From assembly GCF_025370755.1 (NCBI RefSeq), contig NZ_JAMXFC010000013.1, positions 62,001 to 126,000 on the forward strand: a stretch of DNA of 64,000 nucleotides, written 5' to 3'. Positions within the stretch are counted from its first letter, which is position 1; every line of letters begins with the position of its first letter. Positions 46,150 to 54,192 of the stretch are shown piece by piece. The notes beneath the pieces are model-generated. The model made no database searches, was not told the DNA's origin, and saw only the letters and a program-made list of their open reading frames with translations. The position numbers and the translations under genes are program-made. The DNA is from Laspinema sp. D2d (GTDB lineage: Bacteria > Cyanobacteriota > Cyanobacteriia > Cyanobacteriales > Laspinemataceae).

Positions 46150-46252
46150 GCTAACTGACTCCCGATGCCTAAAGCCCTCGATTGTTTTTTAATAGCCGTC
46201 AGTTAGCTTATAAAAGAAGCCCAGACCCTTAAAAGTCTGGGCTTCTGATTTG
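46150..46252 (+). ncRNA. Candidate small RNA, unit C
   Basis: The 5' stem is GCTAACTGAC (46150-46159) with GTCAGTTAGC (46198-46207), a perfect 10 bp. The loop has GATGCCTAAAGCCCTCGATTG. The linker TTATAAAA is followed by a perfect 12-bp hairpin, AGAAGCCCAGAC / GTCTGGGCTTCT (46215-46246). On the minus strand the same hairpin is followed by TTTT and could also terminate the fructosamine kinase gene ending at 46262. Confidence 0.6.
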
Positions 46253-46261
46253 GGGGATACG

Positions 46262-47128
46262 TTAATCTAATAGGGTGGCGATCGCTCGATTGGCTTGGGA
46301 CCCATACCCGCCCCCAAATAAATTAAAATGATTCAGAATGTGATAAAGGTTATAAAGGGTTTTGCGCTGTTCATATCCCGCAGGCAAGGGCCAAACTTCG
46401 TTATATCCTTGATAGAAAGCTGTGGAAAATCCCCCAAATAATTCAGTCATAGCAATATCAACTTCCCGATCGCCATAATAGGTGGCAGGGTCATAAATAG
46501 TCGGTTCCCCCGCTTCAGTCACCCCGGCATTGCCACCCCATAAATCGCCGTGAACGAGGGAGGGTTGGGGGGTATGATTTGCTAATAATTTAGGAATTGC
46601 ATCGATGAGGCGATCGCCCTGGGGAAACTGCCCCCCTTTTCGTTGCGCCAGTTGAAGTTGAAACCCGATGCGATGTTCCGCCCAAAACTCCGTCCAATCG
46701 GCGGTCCAGGTATTAATTTGTGGGGTAGAACCAATGGTATTATTCCGACTCCAGCCAAATTTGCCTGAACCGGAATGTTGATGCAATGCAGCTAGTTTGC
46801 GCCCCATTTCTCGGGAAACTTCAGTATCGGCGCGAGACGCCAACTCCAGCCACTCTAAAACAATATAGGCTGAATCATTGGCAATGCCAGTACAAATCGG
46901 TTTGGGGACTCGAATGGTGTGGGTGTCCCACATTTCTTGCAATCCCAACGCCTCCGCCTCAAACATGGGCAGATCCACAGCGCGATTCAGCTTGACAAAG
47001 TAGGTGCGATTGCCTCCCGTGACGCGATACCCTTGATTGATGCAACCCCCACCCACAGAACGGCGATCGCCCAGGGCAAATTTCTCTCCGGTTACCTCAG
47101 CAATCTGTTTCGCAATGTGATCCCACAT
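46262..47128 (-). CDS. Fructosamine kinase family protein
   Basis: 288 residues from the ATG at 47128 (MWDHIAKQIAEVTG), which has AAGGAAGG immediately upstream; a start at 47146 would include that site in the protein. It has an APH-like kinase fold: RTYFVKLN with the ATP-binding lysine, catalytic loop LVHGDLWGGNAG (about residue 200), and IYDPATYYGDREVDIAM as the metal-binding region. Family members phosphorylate ketoamines such as fructosamine and ribulosamine so that glycated amines are released (protein deglycation). It appears monocistronic, followed by the unit C hairpin. Confidence 0.87.
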   Translation of the reverse strand: MWDHIAKQIAEVTGEKFALGDRRSVGGGCINQGYRVTGGNRTYFVKLNRAVDLPMFEAEALGLQEMWDTHTIRVPKPICTGIANDSAYIVLEWLELASRADTEVSREMGRKLAALHQHSGSGKFGWSRNNTIGSTPQINTWTADWTEFWAEHRIGFQLQLAQRKGGQFPQGDRLIDAIPKLLANHTPQPSLVHGDLWGGNAGVTEAGEPTIYDPATYYGDREVDIAMTELFGGFSTAFYQGYNEVWPLPAGYEQRKTLYNLYHILNHFNLFGGGYGSQANRAIATLLD

Positions 47129-47214
47129 GGTTCCTTCCTTCAGCATCCCTGACGGTTATTAAATTTGGTTTTTAAAGACCTATTCTAAAATAGCCCAACC
47201 ATCCCAGGAGTCCA

Positions 47215-47238
47215 CCCTCCCCATGACACAGGGGAGGG
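47215..47238 (-). terminator. Stem-loop downstream of leuB
   Basis: CCCTCCCC and GGGGAGGG form a perfect 8-bp stem with an 8-base loop, about 54 bases after the leuB stop on the minus strand and upstream of the fructosamine kinase start. There is no T-run. Confidence 0.55.
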
Positions 47239-47291
47239 CTAGATTAACTTAAACCCATCAATCGTCAGGTTTACAGGGGACAAGGGGGCGT

Positions 47292-48377
47292 TTATCCGGC
47301 TAAGGCTTGAAGTAACGCATCACCCATTTGGCGACATCCCACCCGTTTCATGCCTTCGGACATGATATCTCCAGTTCGATATCCGGCATCCAGAACTTGG
47401 AGAACCGCTTGCTCAATTTTTGTTGCTGCTTCCGGTTGATCTAACCCATAGCGCAACATCATCGCTGCACTTAAGACTTGGGCGATCGGGTTCGCTTTAT
47501 CCTGTCCGGCAATATCTGGGGCCGAACCGTGGACGGGTTCAAATAAACCGGGACCGGATGACCCTAAACTGGCAGAAGGCAACATTCCAATACTGCCGGT
47601 AAGCATGGCAGCAGCATCCGAGAGAATATCTCCAAACAGGTTGCCGGTGACAATGGTATCGAATTGTTTGGGCCACCGGACTAATTGCATAGCGGCGTTA
47701 TCGACATACAGGTGAGAGAGTTCTACATCGCTGTATTCTGCGGCGAGTTGAGTGATGCGATCGCGCCAAAGTTGGGAGACATCTAAGACGTTTGCTTTAT
47801 CCACGGAACATAGTTTACCCTGGCGTTTCCGGGCTGTCTCAAAGGCAACGCGCCCAATACGGTCGATTTCTGATTCCGTATAGGCCATTGTATTGACGCC
47901 GCGTTTTTCTCCGGTTTCCGTCTCGAAAATGCCTTTCGGTTGACCGAAATAAATGCCCCCGGTGAGTTCCCGGACGACCATGATATCTACACCTTCAACG
48001 ACTTCCCGCTTGAGACTGGATGCATCCACCAGTTGCGGTAAGATGGTCGCGGGTCGTAAGTTGGCAAACAGATTCAAACCCGCCCGCAGTCCTAGTAAGC
48101 CGGTTTCCGGTCGTTGGTGGCGCGGGAGGTTATCCCATTTGTAGCCCCCGATCGCCGCGAGGAGGACGGCATCGCTATCTTGGCATTGTTTGAGGGTGTC
48201 CGAAGGCAGGGGTTCTCCGGTGGCATCGATGGCAGATCCGCCGATCGCCGCTTCGGTGAAGGTAAAACTCAAGTCGAGTTGCTGTCCGACCAGGTTTAAG
48301 ACGTCTACCGCGATCGCCATAATTTCAGGGCCGATGCCGTCGCCGGGAAGAAGAGTTATGCGGTAGTTTTGGGTCAT
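47292..48377 (-). CDS. leuB: 3-isopropylmalate dehydrogenase
   Basis: 361 residues, normal length. Signature features: [14 protein letters not shown] at the N-terminus; [15 protein letters not shown], with the arginines that bind isopropylmalate; [15 protein letters not shown]; and the metal/cofactor region [27 protein letters not shown] followed by [12 protein letters not shown]. It oxidatively decarboxylates 3-isopropylmalate with NAD in leucine synthesis. No other leu gene is adjacent, as is usual in cyanobacteria. Confidence 0.96.
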   Translation of the reverse strand: MTQNYRITLLPGDGIGPEIMAIAVDVLNLVGQQLDLSFTFTEAAIGGSAIDATGEPLPSDTLKQCQDSDAVLLAAIGGYKWDNLPRHQRPETGLLGLRAGLNLFANLRPATILPQLVDASSLKREVVEGVDIMVVRELTGGIYFGQPKGIFETETGEKRGVNTMAYTESEIDRIGRVAFETARKRQGKLCSVDKANVLDVSQLWRDRITQLAAEYSDVELSHLYVDNAAMQLVRWPKQFDTIVTGNLFGDILSDAAAMLTGSIGMLPSASLGSSGPGLFEPVHGSAPDIAGQDKANPIAQVLSAAMMLRYGLDQPEAATKIEQAVLQVLDAGYRTGDIMSEGMKRVGCRQMGDALLQALAG

Positions 48378-48566
48378 AGGTTCTCAACAAGTTCTTGCAA
48401 ATGATTCATCATATCCAAAAACTGTCCCATTTGAGACTCGACAGAGCACATCAGGATCGGGGGCGATCGCCACTCATTCAGCGCTCAAATTTCTACCGGA
48501 GTCTTTTGATTCTAAACTGAAGAGGGAGCCTCTCGGGTTTGATTGAGTTCGATTAGTGGATTTAAA

Positions 48567-49304
48567 ATGACCATTTTTAAGTTTCGGCAAAAAGCATCCC
48601 AGTTGGTTCGATTTTGGCACCAGCAATTTAATTCTCAATCCGTGTTATCTCTTCCCTCCCGGATGTTAATTACAGGTATTCTGCTGTTTGTGCTGTCCGT
48701 TGGAGTATTTTTTTATATTACCCATAAGGTCATGAACGGAGAAACTGGGGATTGGGATTTATATATCATGCTGGCTATTCAAAAAACCCATACTCCTCTT
48801 CTGGATATCTTGATGACCACCTTTTCTAATATAGGTGGACCTGTGGTCTTAACCGGGATTTCTGTGGGATTAACGGTCAAATTTTGGCTCCGCCGACAGT
48901 GGATTGAATTGTTTGGATTGTTGTGGGCAGCGATAGGCGGGTCTTTGCTTAGTCTGTTGATTAAAGCCGGTTTCAATCGCGATCGACCACCCCAGATATG
49001 GGCAATAATCCATGATCACTTGAATACCTCCAGTTATCCGAGTGGTCATGTCATGAATGGGGTAGTGATTTATGGGTTTTGTGGCTATTTGTTAGGCCGG
49101 TCTTTTCCCCGATGGCGGGGGGTAATTTATGGGGGAGCTTTTTTTCTGGTGTTGGCGATCGCCTGGAGTCGAATGTATGTCGGCTTGCATTGGCCTACGG
49201 ATGTTTTAGCCGGATATGCCACGGGTTTTGCTTGGTTAAATGCCTCAATTCTCAGCTTTGAAATTCGCAAACATCGAGAGGAAATGCGGCGAAAACAGCT
49301 TTAA
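48567..49304 (+). CDS. PAP2-family membrane phosphatase
   Basis: 245 residues from the ATG at 48567; the in-frame TTG at 48543 was rejected. It has five or six membrane helices and the three phosphatidic acid phosphatase motifs: KAGFNRDRP (KX6RP), SYPSGHVMNGV (PSGH) and SRMYVGLHWPTD (SRX5HX3D) with the catalytic histidines. It probably dephosphorylates a lipid phosphate (phosphatidate or undecaprenyl pyrophosphate) at the membrane; the substrate is not readable. It is divergent from leuB. Confidence 0.9.
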   Translation: MTIFKFRQKASQLVRFWHQQFNSQSVLSLPSRMLITGILLFVLSVGVFFYITHKVMNGETGDWDLYIMLAIQKTHTPLLDILMTTFSNIGGPVVLTGISVGLTVKFWLRRQWIELFGLLWAAIGGSLLSLLIKAGFNRDRPPQIWAIIHDHLNTSSYPSGHVMNGVVIYGFCGYLLGRSFPRWRGVIYGGAFFLVLAIAWSRMYVGLHWPTDVLAGYATGFAWLNASILSFEIRKHREEMRRKQL

Positions 49305-49400
49305 GGATTTTTGGGGATTTGCTGAAAATTCGAGTGCTTAATTTTATGTTTTATGGCAAGATAGAAACCTGAGAAATAATCGATTGAGCAAACCTATATC

Positions 49401-50204
49401 ATGAGTTCAACCAATTACACTCCCCCGGTTAGCAACCTGTTGACTTATGGGGCAGTTTTCAAGTATGACTTCAAAAACAGTACCCATTATCTCGAAAAAT
49501 TTGGATTTACAGCCGAACAGATTCCCGAATTAATTCGCATGATAGGGGATGATGAATTACACGATGCCGATGCCGAGAGTCTGGAAGTTTGGGGACCGAT
49601 TCATGCTTGGCGATCGCTGGCAGAACTGCGGGCAGAAACAGCGATTCAACCCTTAGTCTCCTTGATTCATACATTAGACGATCACGATTGGTTCATAGAC
49701 GAATTACCTCAAGTTTTGGCCCAAATTGGCCCAGATGCAATTCCAGCTTTGAGAGATTATTTAGCCAATCCTGATTATAATACCTCGGCCCGAGCCTCGG
49801 CGGTGAATTCTCTGGAAGTGATGGCGACTCAACATCCCGAAGTCCGGGACGAATGTGTGAGTATTTTAACGGAAAGATTGGCCTATTTTGATCCCGAGTC
49901 TCAAATTTTAAACGGGTTTATTGTGTTCAGTTTAGTTGAATTAAAAGCAGTGGAAGCCGCTTCAGCGATTGAGGCAGCCTTTGCAGGCGATCGCATTAAT
50001 AAAGATTGGTGCGACAATTGGGATACCATTCAGGTCGGGTTGGGGTTAAAAGAAGCCAAGAAGAAGCTGAAAGACCCCGCTGGGATTGCCGCCTTGTTTG
50101 AAAAACATCCCGAAAAACATTCTCAAACCCAAGTTGCCTCTGGGTTTGGGTCCCCTAAAACTCACCCAAAAGCTGGCAATAAACAGAAGAAAAAGCGCAA
50201 ATAA
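49401..50204 (+). CDS. HEAT-like repeat protein (DUF1186-like)
   Basis: 267 residues of mostly paired helices: WGPIHAWRSLAELRAETAIQPLVSLI, LPQVLAQIGPDAIPALRDYL, SARASAVNSLEVMATQHPEVRDECV and so on, a HEAT/PBS-lyase-like repeat pattern. The C-terminus is lysine-rich (KAGNKQKKKRK), suggesting nucleic-acid or acidic-surface contact. I associate the layout with DUF1186-type proteins but cannot confirm it. There is no signal peptide. Confidence 0.65.
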   Translation: MSSTNYTPPVSNLLTYGAVFKYDFKNSTHYLEKFGFTAEQIPELIRMIGDDELHDADAESLEVWGPIHAWRSLAELRAETAIQPLVSLIHTLDDHDWFIDELPQVLAQIGPDAIPALRDYLANPDYNTSARASAVNSLEVMATQHPEVRDECVSILTERLAYFDPESQILNGFIVFSLVELKAVEAASAIEAAFAGDRINKDWCDNWDTIQVGLGLKEAKKKLKDPAGIAALFEKHPEKHSQTQVASGFGSPKTHPKAGNKQKKKRK

Positions 50205-50346
50205 ACCACAACAATCCCGTATTCTCTTGCGGTTTGGCTACTAAAATACCGGATCAATAGTAGCCGTTGTAAACCTAATTTGCCTTCCCCATCTCAACAG
50301 AGTAGGCAAAAGACTAAGGCAAAGGTTAGGATAGACCGAATAGAGT

Positions 50347-50386
50347 CCGATAACTTAGGGTTGGCAATCCATCCCTGAGTTATCGG
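50347..50386 (+). promoter_or_regulatory. Inverted repeat upstream of rtcB
   Basis: CCGATAACTTAGGG (50347-50360) and CCCTGAGTTATCGG (50373-50386) pair at 13 of 14 positions around a 12-base spacer, 42 bases before the rtcB ATG. With no T-run after it, it looks more like an operator or 5' leader structure than a terminator. Confidence 0.5.
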
Positions 50387-50428
50387 GCTGCCGGTTGTGT
50401 TCCCAATTTTTGTCCTCCAAATAATTTT

Positions 50429-51880
50429 ATGAAACCCCTAGAACGAATTTCTGATTATCTCTGGGAAATTCCCACCTCTTACAAATCTGGAATGCGCGTT
50501 CCCGCGCGAATTTATGCAACCCAACAGTTAATCCACAATATGGATGAAGCGGTTGCGGACCAAATTAGCAATGTGGCAACCCTCCCAGGAATTACCCAAA
50601 GTGCTTTATGTATGCCCGATGGTCACTTTGGCTATGGATTTCCTATTGGCGGTGTTGCTGCAATGGATATTGCCGAAGGGGGAGTCATTTCTCCCGGAGG
50701 CATTGGATTTGATATTAACTGTGGAATGCGTTTAGTCGTGACCAATCTCACCGAAAAAGAGGTCAAACCCCACATTAAAAAATTAATCGATAAGCTGTAT
50801 GAACGCGTTCCCGCAGGGGTGGGGAGTAAAGGCTTTGTTAAAGTCTCTCGCAATGAATTTCGCCAAGTGGTTCAAGAGGGGGCTAAGTGGTGTATTAACC
50901 AGGGATATGGATGGGACGAGGATTTAGAACTCACGGAAGAAAATGGCTGTATTGACGGGGCTTATGCGTCTAAAATTAGCGACAAAGCCATTGATCGCGG
51001 GTGCAATCAAATCGGAACCTTGGGGTCCGGGAATCACTATTTAGAAATTCAAGTTGCCCGTCCTGAAAATATCGTCAATAAAGAATTAGCTGAAGCCTTT
51101 GGGATTACCATTCCCAATCAAGTGGTGGTGATGTTTCACTGTGGCAGTCGCGGATTTGGACATCAAGTCGCTACGGACTATCTGCAAGTCTTTCTTAAAG
51201 TCATGGAATCTAAATATGGGATTCAGATTTTAGACCGCGAATTGGCTTGCGCGCCGTTTAATTCTCCCGAAGGGCAAGATTATTTTTCCGCCATGAAATG
51301 TGGATTAAATATGTCTTTTGCCAACCGACAAGTGATTTTGCACCGGATTCGGGAGGTTTTTTCTGATGTATTTGGACGGTCCGCTGAAGCATTAGGAATG
51401 CATCAAGTTTACGATGTTTCCCACAATACAGCAAAATTAGAACAGCATCTCGTCAATGGCGAAATGCGATCGCTACTGGTCCATCGCAAAGGGTCTACTC
51501 GCGCCTTTGGTCCAGGAATGGACGGCATTCCAGACCGCTATAAACCTTATGGTCAGCCGGTGATTTTAGGCGGTAGTATGGAAACCGGATCCTATCTGTT
51601 AGCAGGGGTATCCACAGGGGCTCAAAGTTTCTTTAGTACCGCCCACGGTAGCGGACGAACCATGAGTCGAACCAAGGCCCGAAAACAGTGGAATGGAGAA
51701 CAATTACAAAAAGATATGCAGAAGCAAGGGATTTACATTAGAACCACTTCCTGGCGAGGTTTAGCCGAGGAAGCTGGAGGCGCTTATAAAGATGTAGATG
51801 AGGTAGTAGAAGCTACCGAATTAGCCGGATTAAGTAAGCGAGTAGTGCGCTTAGTTCCCATTGGAAATGTCAAGGGGTAA
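50429..51880 (+). CDS. rtcB: RNA-splicing ligase RtcB
   Basis: 483 residues, close to archaeal RtcB (~480) and longer than E. coli RtcB. Conserved blocks: CMPDGHFGYGFPIGG, GGIGFDINCGMR (metal-binding Asp/Cys), LGSGNHYLEIQ, FHCGSRGFGHQVA, VHRKGSTRAFGPG, and STAHGSGRTMSR containing the histidine that is guanylylated. RtcB joins 2',3'-cyclic phosphate or 3'-phosphate RNA ends to 5'-OH ends using GTP and Mn2+. It is the first gene of a three-gene operon with a G3E GTPase (5-base gap) and archease, the known RtcB activator. Confidence 0.95.
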   Translation: MKPLERISDYLWEIPTSYKSGMRVPARIYATQQLIHNMDEAVADQISNVATLPGITQSALCMPDGHFGYGFPIGGVAAMDIAEGGVISPGGIGFDINCGMRLVVTNLTEKEVKPHIKKLIDKLYERVPAGVGSKGFVKVSRNEFRQVVQEGAKWCINQGYGWDEDLELTEENGCIDGAYASKISDKAIDRGCNQIGTLGSGNHYLEIQVARPENIVNKELAEAFGITIPNQVVVMFHCGSRGFGHQVATDYLQVFLKVMESKYGIQILDRELACAPFNSPEGQDYFSAMKCGLNMSFANRQVILHRIREVFSDVFGRSAEALGMHQVYDVSHNTAKLEQHLVNGEMRSLLVHRKGSTRAFGPGMDGIPDRYKPYGQPVILGGSMETGSYLLAGVSTGAQSFFSTAHGSGRTMSRTKARKQWNGEQLQKDMQKQGIYIRTTSWRGLAEEAGGAYKDVDEVVEATELAGLSKRVVRLVPIGNVKG

Positions 51881-51885
51881 TCACA

Positions 51886-52770
51886 ATGGAAACACGCACT
51901 CCGATTACGGTAATTACCGGACCGTTAGGCAGCGGAAAAACTACCTTACTGCGCTATATTTTAGAGACCGTTCCCCGCAAAATTGCCATTTTAATGAATG
52001 AATTTGGCGAAATTGCCATTGATAGTAAAGTCATTGAAGGTAAAAATATTCAGATTGCCGAATTAGGCGGGGGTTGCGTTTGCTGTTCCCTCGCCGGAGA
52101 ATTTGAGGCGGCAGTTGAGGAAATTATCGAAACGATTCACCCCGATGTAATTGTCGTAGAAACTACTGGAGTGGCGGAACCCGATGCTTTGGTGTTTGAC
52201 ATTCAAGAAACATTAACTCAAGTAATTTTGGATGGAGTAATTACCACCATTGATGCCGATGGATTAGTCAAATATCCCCATATTGGTCATACCAGTCGCC
52301 TGCAAATTGAAGGGGCGGATTTTATCCTGTTAAATAAGGTAGATTTGGTCGATGAAGAACACTTAAAGGAAATTGAGAAGAAGCTAACCGAGATTAATAA
52401 TATCGCCCCAATTGTCAAAACTGAACGCTGCCAAGTGGACCCGGATTTACTATTTGGATTAAATCGCGATCGCATTCAAAAACCACCCCATCACGTTCAT
52501 CAACTGGAATTTGATTCCTTTAGCTATACCTCGGACCATCTCTTTGATCGTTCTCGGTTTGAATCCTTTGCCGATACCCTAGAATCCGAGGTCTATCGCG
52601 CTAAAGGATTTATCCGGTTTTCCGAAGGGAATTATCTGTTTAATTTCGTCGCTGGACGCTGGGAATTGGAACCCTTTCAATGGGAAAAAACCGAGTTAGT
52701 GTTTATTGGGAAACAAGTACAGACTCGCCAATCTGACATCATCCAGCGATTGCAATCCTGTGAGGAATAG
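51886..52770 (+). CDS. G3E (CobW/YjiA-like) GTPase metallochaperone
   Basis: 294 residues. Walker A GPLGSGKTTLLRYIL; the metal-binding CxCC signature of G3E GTPases as GGGCVCCSL (about residues 62-70); an acidic Walker B-type EFGEIAID; and the guanine-specifying NKVDLVD (about residue 150). The C-terminal domain is short, with KGFIRFSEGNYLFNFVAGRWEL. G3E proteins deliver metals (Zn, Co, Ni) or cofactors to partner enzymes. Its place between rtcB and archease, with gaps of 5 and 3 bases, suggests it serves metal loading of RtcB; that role is inferred. Confidence 0.85.
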   Translation: METRTPITVITGPLGSGKTTLLRYILETVPRKIAILMNEFGEIAIDSKVIEGKNIQIAELGGGCVCCSLAGEFEAAVEEIIETIHPDVIVVETTGVAEPDALVFDIQETLTQVILDGVITTIDADGLVKYPHIGHTSRLQIEGADFILLNKVDLVDEEHLKEIEKKLTEINNIAPIVKTERCQVDPDLLFGLNRDRIQKPPHHVHQLEFDSFSYTSDHLFDRSRFESFADTLESEVYRAKGFIRFSEGNYLFNFVAGRWELEPFQWEKTELVFIGKQVQTRQSDIIQRLQSCEE

Positions 52771-52773
52771 CCG

Positions 52774-53205
52774 ATGCCTTATGAATTTTTAGAAGATGTG
52801 GCAACAGCAGATATTGCTTTTCTAGCCCAAGGGAAAGAGTTAGAAGAAGTGTTTATTGCCGCAGGAAATGCTACGCTGAATGCGATGATTTTTGAATTAG
52901 AAACCATTGTTTTGACCGAACAGCGTTACTTCACCTTAGAAAACGATGAATTGGATATGTTACTGTTTAATTATTTACAGGAATTCCTGTATTATAAAGA
53001 CAGTGAACAGTTGTTATTACTCGGACAACAAGTGACGATCGCCCAGAACAATGGACTGTATCACCTAGAGGCGATCGCCAAAGGAGAAACCCTCGACCCC
53101 GATCGCCATGAACAGCGGGTTGATGTCAAAGCAGTCACCTTACATCAATTTAAACTTGAATCCACCCCAGAGGGATGGATAGCAAGGGTTATCCTGGATA
53201 TTTAA
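52774..53205 (+). CDS. Archease
   Basis: 143 residues, normal archease size. YEFLEDVATADIAFLAQGKELEEVFIAAG corresponds to the DxTAD/GxxxEE(L/V)F start of the family, although the usual His before TAD is Ala here. The C-terminus DVKAVTLHQFKLE..VILDI matches the conserved VKAvTyH...vDI block. Archease activates RtcB by promoting its guanylylation and multiple turnover. It is the last gene of the rtcB operon. Confidence 0.9.
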   Translation: MPYEFLEDVATADIAFLAQGKELEEVFIAAGNATLNAMIFELETIVLTEQRYFTLENDELDMLLFNYLQEFLYYKDSEQLLLLGQQVTIAQNNGLYHLEAIAKGETLDPDRHEQRVDVKAVTLHQFKLESTPEGWIARVILDI

Positions 53206-53371
53206 CAGCGGTTTGGAGGGACTAAAATGCTAGACTCCCTTTAATTTCAGCCCAATAAAATTCTCATTGTTCCCTGGATAGCCGGTAAAATATCCTGATT
53301 TTCCCCTCATCTTCTCGTAAGAATAGAAAGTCAAAAAAATAGCCTAACCTACAATATAACCAGGGACAATA

Positions 53372-53938
53372 ATGCCTCAAACTCAATCGAACCAAACCCC
53401 GATAGAACGAGTGTTATCTATGGGTTGGATGTCTCATCCTACCGAGGATAAAACCCTTGATTCCACCGCGTCGGTTACTCGGTCAGAACTGGCCCAAGTT
53501 TTGGGAAAAGCCTTTAAATTAAGCCAACGCAGTACAGCGGAAAATCCCGAAATTTACGTTCAAGATATGACAGGCGATCGCCCAGATTATGCTGCCATTC
53601 AAATTGCCTTAAAAACTGGCACAATGACCGTGGATAGTCAAGGCCGATTCTTTCCCGATCGCCCGGTAACTCGCGCCGAAGGATTAGCAATTTTTGCCCA
53701 AGCTTATGGGGTATTTCAGCTATCTGAGGATGCCGTCACCGAACTGTTAAATGACCATCCCGATGCCCTAAATATTCCCAATTGGGCCAAACAAGCAATG
53801 GCAACCGCCTTACAAGAAGGGTTTGTTAATACCAATAGTAATCAAGCTATTCGTCCTTTAGAACCCATGACTCGGGCCGACCTGGCCTATGCCTTAATCC
53901 AATATTTGGAAAAGCAACAAAATCCGGCCTTTATTTAG
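53372..53938 (+). CDS. S-layer-homology domain protein without signal peptide
   Basis: 188 residues made of about three SLH-like repeats: VTRSELAQVLGKAFKL; FFPDRPVTRAEGLAIFAQAYG; and IRPLEPMTRADLAYALIQYL, each preceded by an 'I..A...G' helix. SLH domains normally bind secondary cell-wall polymers or anchor outer-membrane porins. The N-terminus (PQTQSNQTPIERVL) is hydrophilic, with no signal peptide, so it may be cytoplasmic or exported by another route. It is 166 bases after archease with its own likely promoter. Confidence 0.8.
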   Translation: MPQTQSNQTPIERVLSMGWMSHPTEDKTLDSTASVTRSELAQVLGKAFKLSQRSTAENPEIYVQDMTGDRPDYAAIQIALKTGTMTVDSQGRFFPDRPVTRAEGLAIFAQAYGVFQLSEDAVTELLNDHPDALNIPNWAKQAMATALQEGFVNTNSNQAIRPLEPMTRADLAYALIQYLEKQQNPAFI

Positions 53939-54058
53939 GATTATCTCTAAACAATTCCCCGTATGTAAGGGGATTGAACTAGAGTTTCATGAGGTTGTTT
54001 TGACCTGAATCCTCCCCGTTTAGTAGTCTTCCTGAATTCATCTCCCTTAATCAATCCC

Positions 54059-54088
54059 AAGGGGTGTAGTTTTGACTGCACCCCTTTT
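54059..54088 (+). terminator. Intrinsic terminator-like hairpin
   Basis: AAGGGGTG and CACCCCTT pair around a 14-base loop and are followed by TTCC. It lies 121 bases after the SLH gene stop and ~105 bases before the TPR-GT61 start, so it probably ends the SLH transcript. Confidence 0.6.
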
Positions 54089-54192
54089 CCATTGGGGCGA
54101 CGCTCATGATATAATATCCCCGTCCTTTGAACTGTTTCCGTTGGTCATCACTGTATAGGGATAACCAGACAAGCGAAAAAAGTGGAACCGTG

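Noticed and set aside
44887-46261. The 1.4 kb gap as a degraded protein gene
   Set aside because: No frame is open for a meaningful length, and the conserved parts are repeats and stems rather than codons.
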